Assembly: GCA_014529385.2 (NCBI GenBank) | Contig: CM043964.1 | Span: 107,345,587 to 107,409,586, forward strand | Reading direction: 5' to 3' | DNA length: 64,000 nucleotides | From: Adiantum capillus-veneris | Taxonomy: Eukaryota > Streptophyta > Polypodiopsida > Polypodiales > Pteridaceae | Part shown: positions 9,851 to 19,862 of the stretch, piece after piece | Layout: each line of letters opens with the position of its first letter | How positions within the stretch are numbered: the stretch's first letter is position 1 | The notes under the pieces: model-generated | What the model was told of the DNA's origin: nothing | Databases searched by the model: none | What the model saw: only the letters and a program-made list of their open reading frames with translations | Made by a program: the position numbers and the translations under genes

Positions 9851-11968
9851 ATGTCTGGGAATGATAAAGAAGTATGGGACACGGTAGTTCAAGGGGTTGA
9901 GCTTATGGTTCAAGATCATACGATGACCCTTGACTACCAAGTTATGAACATGGACCGTGCTGATGTAGTTTTAGGACGGGAGTGGCTGCATGGTTTAGGA
10001 AACACATTGCACACTAGTTATGAACACAACTCCTTATCCTTTATGGCCAATGGTAAACATGTGCTTTTGCTTGGTGAGAAAAAATTACCATCTGCACCTC
10101 TTATATGTACAACCGAGCTTTCTATTTTGCAGAAAGGAAATTTAATAGATGAAGTCTCTTTGTGTTACTGCTTGTCTCCAAGTCTTGTGAATTCTCAAGA
10201 GCAAAGTGCGCTGAATTCTAGTAAGGGTATGCAACGTGCAATGAATTCTAGTAATGGTATGCAAAGTGCAATGAATTTTACTGATAAACAAAGTGTTAAC
10301 AAATCTAACGAGCAAAGTGCTCTCAATTTTAAATCTATAGAGCAACGTGCAACTGTTGTAAAACAAACATTACAAGAATTACAAGATTCTCCATCCCAGC
10401 ATAACTCTAGTTTACTTTCTCCTTTTGCACAGCAAAAGCTGACTCACTTACTCACGGAGTATAGTGATGTGTTCTCAAGTGATTTACCACCGGGTTTACC
10501 CCCTACACGTGATGTGCAGCATGGCATAGATGTCTTGCCAGGCACTAAACCGGTGAGTAAACCACCTTATCGTATGAGTGCTAAAGAAGCCAAGGAGGTT
10601 GAGATTCAGTTGGCTGGCTACCTCGCTTGTGGTTTCATTAGACCTAGCACTTTGCCTTGGGCATCACCAATTATATTGGTAAAAAAGAAAGATGGTACTA
10701 TGCGCATGTGCGTAGATTATCGTGGATTAAATGCGATAACCATCAAGAACAAGTCTCCTCTGCCTCGAGTGGATGAGTTGTTTGATCAACTCCATGGGGC
10801 AAGATACTATACAAAGATAGATCTTCATTCAGGGTACCACTAGGTACGTATCCTACTGCAAGATATCTCCAAAACTGCCTTTAGAACACGGTTCGGGCAT
10901 TTTGAATTTTTGGTTATGCCCTTTGGTCTAACCAATGCTCCAGCTACATTTATGACACTCATGGATAGTGTCTTACGTCCCTATCTTGAAAAATTTGTTG
11001 TTGTTTTCTTTGATGATATTCTCATTTACAGTAAGACTGAAGATGAACACATAGGACACTTACGATTAGTGTTTGAATAGCTACGAGCTCACGCACTGTA
11101 TGCTAAGCAAAGCAAGTGCGATTTCTTTAAAATAGAGATACATTACCTCGGTCATGTGATCTCTTATTCTGGCATCAAGATGGACACTGACAAGGTCGCT
11201 GCCATTCTTTGATGGCCACATCCCAACACGGTTCAGGAGCTTCAAATATTTTTAGGCATGGCTGGATTTTATCGACAATATATCCGTGACTATGCCAAAA
11301 TCACTGTTCCTATGAAGGATCAACTTAAAGCAAAAGGTAAGACCTTTTCTTGGGAAGAAGCCCAAAAATGCAGTTTCGAACAGCTCAAGGTAGCTATAGC
11401 CACTGCTCCCATCCTAGCAATCGTCGACCCACTTAAGCCGTTTGTGGTAGAGACTGATGCTGGTGCAGAACTTCTCCAAGAGGGAAGACCTATAGCCTTT
11501 GAATGTAAAAAGTTAGATAGAGCTCAACAGAATTATTCTGCCTATGAGAGAGAGCTCTATGCCATAATTCACGCTTTACAAAAGTGGCGACACTATTTAT
11601 ATGGTGCCGAGTTTGAAGTAGTTTTTGACCATGAGAGTATCAAATGGTTTACTACTCAAACAGACTTGAAGGGACGTAAAGCTAAATGGGCAGAAATCCT
11701 TCAAGATTATGATTGTAAGCTACGATATCGCAAGGGGCGATATAATGTAGTAGCAGATGCACTAAGTCGGATGCCTCATATTAATTCACTTGCTTTCACG
11801 AAACTAAAGAGTGGATTTTTTGAGTCATTACGTGGCAAGTGTGCACAAGATCACTCATATGCTAAAGTGTGGAGTGCAGTTTTAAAAAGGGATCCCTCAC
11901 ACTCACATGTCTCTGAACAGCCATATCAACATGTCTTTGCACGTTTAGATAGAAAATCCAACACATAG
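9851..11968 (+). pseudogene. Protease tail, RT and RNase H of gypsy A
   Basis: The protease end (VVLGREWL) is followed by a linker of imperfect repeats (ALNSS, AMNSS, AMNFT near 10,200-10,330) and then a full [41 protein letters not shown], catalytic [10 protein letters not shown] near 11,008-11,035, YLGHVIS. RNase H follows (VVETDAGAE, ERELYAIIHAL, VADALSRM). Nonsense codons sit at 10,841 (TAG where RT families have Gln after GYH), 11,078 (TAG), 11,210 (TGA) and 11,966 (TAG). Apart from these the phase is largely kept, with one small in-frame loss in RNase H after the DAGAE tract. It cannot make a working polymerase. Confidence 0.88.
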
Positions 11969-13133
11969 AGCTCCACCCCTACTCGGGAAGAGCTTAAGCG
12001 ATGGAAGAATTTTTCCATTGATGATGGCTACTTACTCCACAAAGGTAGAGTATGTGTGCCAAAGGACTCAGACACTAGGCGCCAAATCTTATTTGAGTGT
12101 CACGATAGTCCAAGTGTCGGTCATCCAGGTATCCGTAAGACGTATGCCTTAGTTCGACGGAAATTTTATTGGCCAGGCTTATATCATGATGTTCAAGAGT
12201 ACGTACTAAACTGCCAACAGTGCCAAGTTAATAAGGCAGAGCGCCTCAAGGTAGGTGGCCTTTTACATCCTTTAGAGATTCCACAAGGTAAGTGGGAGAG
12301 TATCTGTATGGATTTTGTAGTAGGACTACCTACTACAAATCGTGGCCATGATGCCATTTGGATAATAGTAGACCGCCTCACAAAGATGGGTCGATTCATT
12401 CCCACTAAGACTACGGTTAAAACACCGGAATTAGCACGGCTATTCGTAGAGCATATATATAAACTCTATGGTCTTTCATCTAGTATCATTAGTGACAGAG
12501 ATCGAAAGTTCAATAATCACTTCTGGAGAGCTGTGTTCCAAAAGTTGGAGACTAAACTTAATCTAAGTACGACTGATCATCCAGAAACGAATGGTCAAAC
12601 AGAAAGAGTTAATCAAGTGCTAGAGGATATGCTACGAGCATACGTTAGCAAGAAGCAAACCAATTGGGAAGACTACTTACCTATATTGGAATTTGCTTAT
12701 AATAGTTCAAAGCATGTGACTACAAGGTTTAGTCCATTTTATGCTTTTGTATGGATTTCAACCTAGATCACCTGTTACGGTGGGGTTGGCTAAGGAGAAG
12801 ATACAACAAGCAAAGGATTTTCTCCAAGACCACTTTGACATGCCTCGAGTTGCTCGACAAAATTTTAAGCAAGCTCAAGATCGATATAAGAAGTACGCAG
12901 ATGAGCATCGACGTCTTGCTACTTTCGAAGAAGGAGACAAGGTTTTCCTCAAAGTTCCGGAGCATTCAGAAAGTTTGAAGACGGGAAAAGTTGCTAAACT
13001 TTCACCACGCTATTGTGGACCGTTTACGATTCTCAAACGTATAGGTCAAGTGGCCTATAAGTTAGCTCTTCCAGAGCACCCACGAGTTCATCATGTTTTC
13101 CATGTTAGCCGTTTACGAAAACAGCTAGGATAG
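11969..13133 (+). pseudogene. Integrase of gypsy A
   Basis: A zinc-binding module (H..SVGHPGI ... CQQCQ, 12,100-12,230) precedes the core with Asp in CMDFVVG (~12,310), Asp in ISDRD (~12,490) and Glu in GQTERVNQ (~12,600). A frameshift at about 12,745 moves to the next frame, which carries the DNA-binding tail with SPRYCGPFTIL (~13,005) and the HHVFHVSRL peptide typical of chromoviruses. A TAG ends it at 13,131. Confidence 0.86.
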
Positions 13134-13368
13134 AATGATAATGTCATTGACACAGGTGTGTTGGTTGACCTTATCGAACCACCAAGCATTCCTCATGAGC
13201 CCGAAAAGATTTTGGATTCTCATGAGCTTCGCACCAGACATCATGTCAGATGACAGGTGTTGGTAAAATGGCTAGATAGACCTGAAGAAGGTTCTACATG
13301 GGAGAATGTCTCCGCACTTAAGAAACATTTTCCTACGTTCATTTTCAAGGACGAAAACGATTCTCCAA
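13134..13368 (+). pseudogene. Integrase chromodomain of gypsy A
   Basis: After the TAG at 13,131 the same phase reads EKILDSHELRTRHHVR, a TGA at 13,251, then QVLVKWLDRPEEGSTWEN and a C-terminal helix. This is the standard chromodomain (beta-strands plus W...TWE signature). It ties gypsy A to the chromovirus branch. Confidence 0.8.
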
Positions 13369-13381
13369 GGGGGGGGGGTAA
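13369..13381 (+). other. Polypurine tract of gypsy A
   Basis: A run AAGGGGGGGGGG followed by TAA directly precedes TGTAAGGACATGG at 13,382, where the 3' LTR should start. Position fits the plus-strand primer. Confidence 0.65.
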
Positions 13382-13681
13382 TGTAAGGACATGGGTCCTA
13401 TGGGCAAGGCCACCGGCATGGCCGGACAATGTGTACGCTAGGGGGAGGCTATAAGATAGCACGTTTGGGTGGAGACTAGCACACGCATTGCCACTGCCCT
13501 TTCACCCTATGTCGCTACTTGAACAGCGAGAGAGAGAAAGAGAGGTGGTGCAAATTTCCGGGCCAATGCAATACACCAACAACGTTGTCTCTCTCCAACC
13601 TAGAAGTGATGGCAGCTTGCACAACATGGCGTCGTGGAGGGAGAGGTTCAAAATTCAAATAGGGTCCATTGTTCCAAGGCT

Positions 13682-13683
<2 letters not shown>
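13382..13683 (+). repeat. 3' LTR of gypsy A, start (incomplete)
   Basis: Begins TGTAAGGACATGG directly after the purine tract. The 5' partner lies outside the window, so the extent is unknown. Homology cannot be followed beyond the (AG)n tract at 13,684, after which LINE coding sequence appears; the LTR is probably truncated there. Confidence 0.55.

Positions 13684-13721
<38 letters not shown>
13684..13721 (+). repeat. (AG)n microsatellite
   Basis: About 19 perfect AG units, lying exactly between the LTR-like segment and the LINE remnant. Arg-Glu frames across it are artefacts. Confidence 0.95.
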
Positions 13722-13723
<2 letters not shown>

Positions 13724-13729
13724 TCCAAG

Positions 13730-15226
13730 TGCCAAGTGAGTTTATGCTTGCGGTTTCTCGAATCTATGAGAAGGTAATTTGTCAATTGCGCATGGGAAGA
13801 GAAATTTCAAAAATTTTTGTAAACACTATTGGGGTTAAACAAGATGTCCATTGTCACCATTGACACCAACTCTCTTTGGTCTATGCATCGATCAATTGGA
13901 ACAAATGGTACTTGACTTTATGCAAGAAGAAGGCATTGAAGAGGTCACTATTTGCAATGCGGTAATCATGCTTTTGTTGTATGTGGATGATGTAGTGCTT
14001 CTAGCACACATTGTAGAAGATGCACAAAAGCTTATGGTTGTCCTTAAGAACTTTTGCTTGCATAGTGGGCTGATTGTGAATGAATCCAAAACAAAGGTTA
14101 TGCTTGTGAAAACCAACCAAAAGGAGAAGCCATGCATTGTGTACAACAATGAGACACTTGAAGTTGTTGAGAGCTTTAAGTACCTTGGCCTTGAGGTTCC
14201 GTCCAATTACAAGTGGCATGAATGTGCTATGTGTCGTTTGGAAGCGGGAAAGAGAGAATATTATGCATTTGAGAACATGTGTAATGCGGGAAACATCAAG
14301 TGTTGGGTTCTCAAGAAGTATGTTTTTGATGCATTGGTGACACCGGTTCTTCTTTATGGAGTTGAAGTGTGGGGCGGGAGCATCTCAAAGTCTACTTGGA
14401 AAGAGTTTGAGAATGTCCAAAAGCATTTTCTTACAAACTTTCTCCAAGTTAAGACACAAACACCATATAGGCTCCTACTTCTTGAGTCGGGATCTCTTCC
14501 AATTGAGGTTATGGGCATGGAAAGGGTTGTGGAGTACATGATAAAGATGCGTCAAAACCCCTCACATAGACTTCCTACAATTGCATGGGAAGCAAGCAAA
14601 AAAGTTCAAAAGACACATAAAAGCAAGATCTTGAGCATGGGATGGATGCAAGACATAAAGAAGTGGTTTGGGAAATGGGATGCATTACACTTGCTACATG
14701 ATGCTTCAATTGACTCTCAAGTGAATGAAGCTTTTCTACAACGCCAATGTATTACGGCTTGGAGAGAAATATGGTGGGTCATGCTTCATACATTACACCA
14801 CCCATGTTGCCCCCAACTACAAAAGCATGTTCTTCACTGAAAGAGGAAAATTCACTCACACTTACATGCTTGAGTCTATCCCCTTGTCGGCGATACGCAC
14901 TATTGCAACCATTTGGCTTAGCTCCCATTTCCTTCGATGCGAGACAGGGAATTGGGGCAATGGAGAAGAGTCAAATCAACTGTGCACATTATGCTCACTG
15001 CAAGTTCAAGAGTCTGAGTACCACACACTACTAGAGTGTTCATCATTTGGTCACATCCGAACTTGCTTCTCTCACATTATCAGCCATGACTTAGACCTAC
15101 GCACTTTTCTTTCCCAGCCACATTGTGGGCTCTCCATTGCGACTCTCATCACCATAATTTTGGAGCATCGAGAGTCACTCATCATTCATACACATACTAC
15201 ATCACATGTAACTTTGGTCCCATAGG
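13730..15226 (+). pseudogene. LINE (non-LTR retrotransposon) RT C-terminal half
   Basis: The RT starts within the palm (LAVSRIYEKV, then a frame slip at ~13,840, then CPLSPLTPTLFGL), has the catalytic LLLYVDDVVLLA near 13,972-14,010, the thumb segment (KYLGLEV near 14,180), a long alpha-helical connector (VLKKYVFDALVTPVLLYG, VEVWGG) and, after another frameshift near 14,820, a terminal zinc motif (CTLCSLQVQESEYHTLLEC, ~14,990-15,050). This order is typical of plant LINEs. The endonuclease and N-terminal RT are missing, so it is a 5'-truncated dead copy ending close to the (CT)n tract at 15,259. Confidence 0.85.
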
Positions 15227-15253
15227 TCATATTTGACCTTCGAGGACGATAAT

Positions 15254-15258
<5 letters not shown>

Positions 15259-15300
<42 letters not shown>
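15259..15300 (+). repeat. (CT)n microsatellite
   Basis: About 21 CT units. It separates the LINE 3' end from a minus-strand gag fragment. Confidence 0.95.
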
Positions 15301-15304
<4 letters not shown>

Positions 15305-16205
15305 TTGCCTTGAGAAAACCATCATACTCTCATGCATAACCAACTCATTTTCTTTGTCTTTTATAAAGCATTCATCCAATTCAAACATGATCTCCTTGAA
15401 AGGAACGACATGTTCTACACATTGTACCATTTCCTTGACAAAAGGATCAATCAAGGAAGCATCAACCATCTCATCATGAGGCATCAAAATTACATTTTCA
15501 TGGCATTCTACATCCTCAAATACCTCCAAATTCTCCTTATTGATCACAACATGGCCACATACACCACTACAAATGTAATCATGAGAGTCTTCATGGACAC
15601 TTTCCTCATTAACAAGGATGGTACATACATTCTTCTGTGTGTCTTTCTCCTCATTATATGCTTGCTGCTCTTTCTCAAGAGAACCATCATGATATAATAT
15701 TTCATTAGAGGCTCATAGAGAAACCTTTGGATCCACATCACCAAGATATCCAGGTTCTCTCAATCTCTCTAGCTTCTTTTGAGTTCAACCTTTAATCTCA
15801 AATCAGCGCTCAAACCTTGCATAAACATACATTTTTTAAGCGTAAGAGGAGGAATCTCACTATGCAAAGAAATACACTATCTTCTCCACAAGCATTAAAC
15901 TCCTTGACAAAGGCATGTACACTTTGGTCACCACCCTACACAAGCCCTTCAATGGAGTGCCATATATCCTCTTGGTTCTCTACCTTCTTGAACCTTAAAT
16001 GAAATCCTTCTTTATTGCTCAAAAATCATCACTTGTGGAGATTTAATTAATTTCCATTGAGCTTCATATTCATTGTACCATGCCCCGGCATCATCTTTCA
16101 AGCAAAAGAAAAATACATTAAAGAATAAGCATTGGATCTTCCCTATTGGCAATAAAACTACAAAACTCAAATTTTTCAATGAAGTCATTAGCATCTTCAC
16201 CTACA
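15305..16205 (-). pseudogene. Ty3/gypsy Gag fragment
   Basis: Minus-strand phases read DANDFIEKFEFC (~16,170), then FHLRFKKVENQEDIWHSIEG (~15,980-15,920), HAFVKEFNACG (~15,905) and an acidic C-terminal stretch ending beside the microsatellite. This resembles the capsid helices of a gypsy Gag, with several frame breaks. The family cannot be matched to the other elements here. Moderate confidence, because no zinc knuckle or protease is attached. Confidence 0.5.
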
Positions 16206-16206
16206 T

Positions 16207-16838
16207 GTCAGGCCTAGGGTAAGACCAGGCAGGCCAAGGGCTAGGATGGACACGCATAAAAGGGAGTCTTATAAATAGCATGGCCAAGGCCATGTACTAA
16301 TGTCAGGCTTAGGATAAGATCATGCAGGCCAAGGGCCAAGACGATAAATGGGGTCCTAGGAATAGCATGGCCAAGGGCCTATATAGGTGGTTGGGTGGTG
16401 ATTTTCATGTGCCAATGCCCTCTGTCTCATATTGCTATCAAAGCTCAGGGGAGAACGATGATGGAGGAGGGGGAAGAGCATGAAGGGTGCATCAAAGCTT
16501 CATGGACGCTTGACTTCTCTCTCTCTCTCTCTCTCTCTATGCTTCATGGTGAGCTTGGGCCATGAAGGAGCGGAAAGTTGAGGGTGATTGGGCCATGAGG
16601 TCATGGGCATGACCCTTGGATACAAGAAGCCCACTCCCAAAGAGAGTACGTCCATGGAAGCAGTTGCTTGCGAAGTGGAGGTGGAGGGGTTCTCGACACA
16701 CACATGGGTAGGACCCCTAATACATAGAAAGCGAGTTCTAACCTACACCAAATCAAGCAAGGGAGGGCTTGGGAGAATCGCGCAGGGATGAGGGAGAGTC
16801 CCCATTTTTGCACCATGCTGGTTGGAGCACCTCACACA
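16207..16838. repeat. LTR-like GC-rich segment with ~95-bp tandem duplication
   Basis: Two imperfect copies of a unit starting TGTCAGGC (16,207-16,301 and 16,302-16,388) lie head to tail, each with AAGACCA/AAGATCA, CAGGCCAAGGGC and ATAGCATGGCCAAGG. Downstream is a (CT)n tract at 16,516-16,538. Wording such as TTGGGTGG...CCAATGCCCT resembles the gypsy A 3' LTR at 13,465-13,505, so this may be a diverged LTR piece of that family. No credible gene is present. Confidence 0.45.
16516..16538 (+). repeat. (CT)n microsatellite
   Basis: About 11 CT units. Confidence 0.9.
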
Positions 16839-16839
16839 G

Positions 16840-18240
16840 ACTAGTTTGAATTCAATCAAATGCACTTTGAAATTCCTACAAGAAAAAACCAGAGCCATCA
16901 CGCATTGCTTTGCTTCGGTGTTGGTAGTCTATCCTGGGGTAATCACCCTGCTCTCAAAGTAGACAGGTTTGTAACTTCTCCCTACCTTCTACAACAACAC
17001 AACTCCAATAACAATTGTACCTAATGTCATTGCAACATAGAAGTCATCCTCTTGATTGGGAGGACACACCACCAGCAATTGACATAGTATCTCTTTGACC
17101 CTGTCAAAAGACTCTTGATATTCTCCATCCCATTCAAACCATGCACCTATTGGGCCCTCTTTTGAAGAGGATATACATACTACTACAACATCCAAAAGAA
17201 GCGCAACAAAAACTTTAGCTTAAGGACAAATGAAGCCAAACCTTGATCATTTGATGGTGGTTCCATCAACACCAATGCCTTCATCTTTTCTAGATCTACT
17301 TCTATACCATTTTGCGATACCACATGACCCAACAACTGCGCTTGAGGTTGTGCTAACTTGCACTTTTTAGGGTTCAATTGTCCTCCTTCTTTGTCAAGCC
17401 TTTGAAAACATAACTGTAGCTCTGACAGGTGCTTCGCTCTAGAGCTATAGTAGCCTGATATCATCTATGACAACCTTGATAAAACGGCCCAAGTAGGGAC
17501 TAAATACCCTATTCATCCAATCCTAGAAAGTAGCATAGGAATTCACCAACCCGGATGACATCATGCAATAAGCAAAACAACCCCATGGAGAGATAAATGT
17601 GGTTTTCAGTTGGTCCTCAAGTGCAATCCCTATCTGAAAGTATCCAGTAAACCGATCCATAATTGTGAAGCTTTCATGGCCAGCCACATGGTTTAAGAAT
17701 TTGTCTTGAAATGGAAATGGATAGTGGTTTCTCTTGGTTGCCACATTCAGTGGCTTGTAGTTGAATGCACACCCTCCACTTCCCATTCTTCTTAGTGGTT
17801 ATAACCAACTTCGTCTCCTTCATAGGATATATGATACCTGCATCCAAAAACTTATTGATCTCTTGCCAAAGGGCTTCTTTTTTAATCTCCCCTAATCTTT
17901 TCAGCTTCTACGCTTTAGGCTTGTATCCCTCCTTGAGAACAATCTTGTGCTCTACCCCTTTTGCTCCTCGCAAATCTTTGTACTCCGTCACAAATAGGTC
18001 AGGATAGGACTCACACAATTGAACACAACTCTCCTTCTCACCCTTGGTCAAGTCTTCACTTAACATGCTAGACATCTCCTCTATGCTTAAACCACAAACT
18101 TGAGGTTGCATACCTTCTCCTTTAGGAGGGGAGTTGTCTATGGTGACTCCAGACAGATCCACATCTATCTTTAGCATGTCGTCTTCACTCTCCTCTTCCT
18201 CGGTATCAATGTAGCCTTCATCATAGGCAGCCTGTCTCAT
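16840..18240 (-). pseudogene. RT-RNase H of gypsy D
   Basis: Read leftwards: pre-RT linker (VEHKIVLKEGYKPKA, ~17,910), fingers and motif A (KRNHYPFPFQDKFL, FTIMDRFTGYFQI), motif B (degraded, CFAYCMMSSGLVNSYATF), a catalytic IDD near 17,457-17,465 instead of a longer DD motif, then LGHVVSQNGIEVD, and an RNase H start (FYVAMTLGTIVIG, then RPVYFESR near 16,950). At least five frame breaks or stops. Integrase is absent: coding similarity ends near 16,840. It belongs to a different gypsy family from A, B and E by motif wording. Confidence 0.75.
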
Positions 18241-18352
18241 ATTTATAGCTTGTCATGTCGTCTTCATAAATGCTCTCCTTGGTCTTCAAATCTAGCACAA
18301 TTTGTCTCTCTTTCTGTTTGTTAGGTAAAGTGAACACTTTACTTTCCTAGTC

Positions 18353-18784
18353 CTACTTAGTACCTATTGCCAAAAGCCATGGCCTACCCAAGATGATTGG
18401 ATAAGCATTATCACATGATTTCATCACAAAAAATTCTATCGGGCTCTCTATGCCCATCACCTTGACCTTCACATGTTGAGCCATGCCCATACACCTAGCT
18501 TTAGCATGATTGGCCATCCTCATGCACACATTTGACCTGGCTACCGCCTTAACTCCTATCTCTTTCATGGCTGCTTCCGTCCATACATGTGCTCCACCGT
18601 CTATGTAGGCCTGCACTCGCATCCTCTTCTCGATGAAAACATCCACCCATGGAAGAACATCAACCGGGCTACCTACCCTCAAGGCCATATTTTGCACCAC
18701 GTGCACATTGCCCTTAGCTCTTGGTAGTCTCGTGCTAGCACTTGTGGACCAGTGTCTCCTCAACTTGGGATTCAAAGCCAACAA
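18353..18784 (-). pseudogene. Aspartic protease region of gypsy D
   Basis: Cleaves Gag-Pol in related elements. VQAYIDGGAHVWTEAAMKE near 18,605-18,545 is the active-site region, with DGG in place of DSG; AYPIILGRPWLLAIGTK near 18,355-18,405 is the second conserved strand. About 140 residues, in the phase expected between gag and RT, with an acidic linker downstream (18,240-17,990). Confidence 0.7.
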
Positions 18785-19173
18785 CTAACCAAAATCAATT
18801 TCTGCCATTTGATTTTGAGCATCGCTTACTAGGTCATACTCGGGGTAGCCACATCCCAATTGGAAATCTGCTTGCTTGATCTTGCGGAGTCTCCTTATTT
18901 TGCTAGTTTCAAGCTACTCTCTACCTTTGTACGGCTTCTCTTTACCCTTGCGAGCTCTCATCTCACGCTTGGTCTCTGTTTCCCTTTCAGCTCTTGCCCT
19001 CTTGTTGGCCAAAACTTCAACATCCTGCTTGTCTACTCCAATAATATTCACCCTTGGGACTTCGCCTGCATTTGGCAAAGCTGGCTGCACTAGATTCTCA
19101 CTACCTACTTTCTTTGACCACTGAATTGCTCTTGACCTCTACCTCTATCAAACAGGGGGTAAATACCACCTCT
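18785..19173. other. Gag-protease spacer of gypsy D
   Basis: Lies between the zinc knuckle and protease of gypsy D. Minus-strand translation is broken by stops and is Lys/Glu-rich; plus-strand frames are low-complexity Leu/Ser stretches. I see no separate gene. Confidence 0.4.
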
Positions 19174-19840
19174 TTATCTTGGAAGTTGGAGACAATTAGG
19201 CGCATAATGCCCCTCTTCTCCACAATTGTAGCATCTACCTAGAAGTGGCTTTGCTCTACCTCTCGCTCCTCTTGGATGTCCTCTATCCATTACACTTAGC
19301 CTTAATTCTTGCATCTGCTTGGACAAATCTTGCACCGTGTGCACCCGATTTTGTGGCACTATAGCTACACCTCAATTTCCATGGTTCTAATCATGAACAT
19401 ACTCTCTCGGACTTTGCGGTTAAGGGGGGGCATCGTCGCGTAGCCCGACACACCTTGCTCTATCTTCTTGTTATCTTCCTGCTCTTGGATCGTGCAATCG
19501 CTACTGCACAATTCTAAATTTTTGGGGATTTTGAAATCGACCTTCCCTCTCACTTTAGGATATAGACATGCCATGAATTTATCCAACTTGAAGTAATCTC
19601 CATTAGCCAATTGCATGGCTGCTGCTAGTTTGGCCCAACACTCTTCAAAACGACCCAAAAAAAATTAAACTCTTCACTTATATCTTGTTTAAGTGCATTC
19701 AGCTTTGCATCCATCTTGACTGGGGATGCCTCCTTGAAAAATTTGTGAAGAAAACGCGCCCGTAGAGCCGGCGAAGCTTGCCTCACCTTGGCTTACAGAG
19801 CTTCATACCATACTTTAGCTTTTCCACACATCACGAAAGA
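19174..19840 (-). pseudogene. Gag and zinc knuckle of gypsy D
   Basis: Capsid part: RARFLHKFFKEASPVKMDAK (~19,765-19,705), LAAAMQLANGDYFKLDKFM (~19,640-19,570). The CCHC knuckle CYNCGEEGHYAPNC is at about 19,190-19,235, after a basic Arg/Gly tract. Two frames are needed to read it. The right end at about 19,840 abuts Helitron sequence at 19,863, so the 5' end and LTR are lost. Confidence 0.72.
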
Positions 19841-19862
19841 AAATGTATGTATTTTTTAGTGT

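Noticed and set aside
13501-13740. Open frames rich in Arg-Glu (and the same at 15,227, 24,577, 25,434, 43,057)
   Set aside because: They are translations of AG/CT microsatellites.
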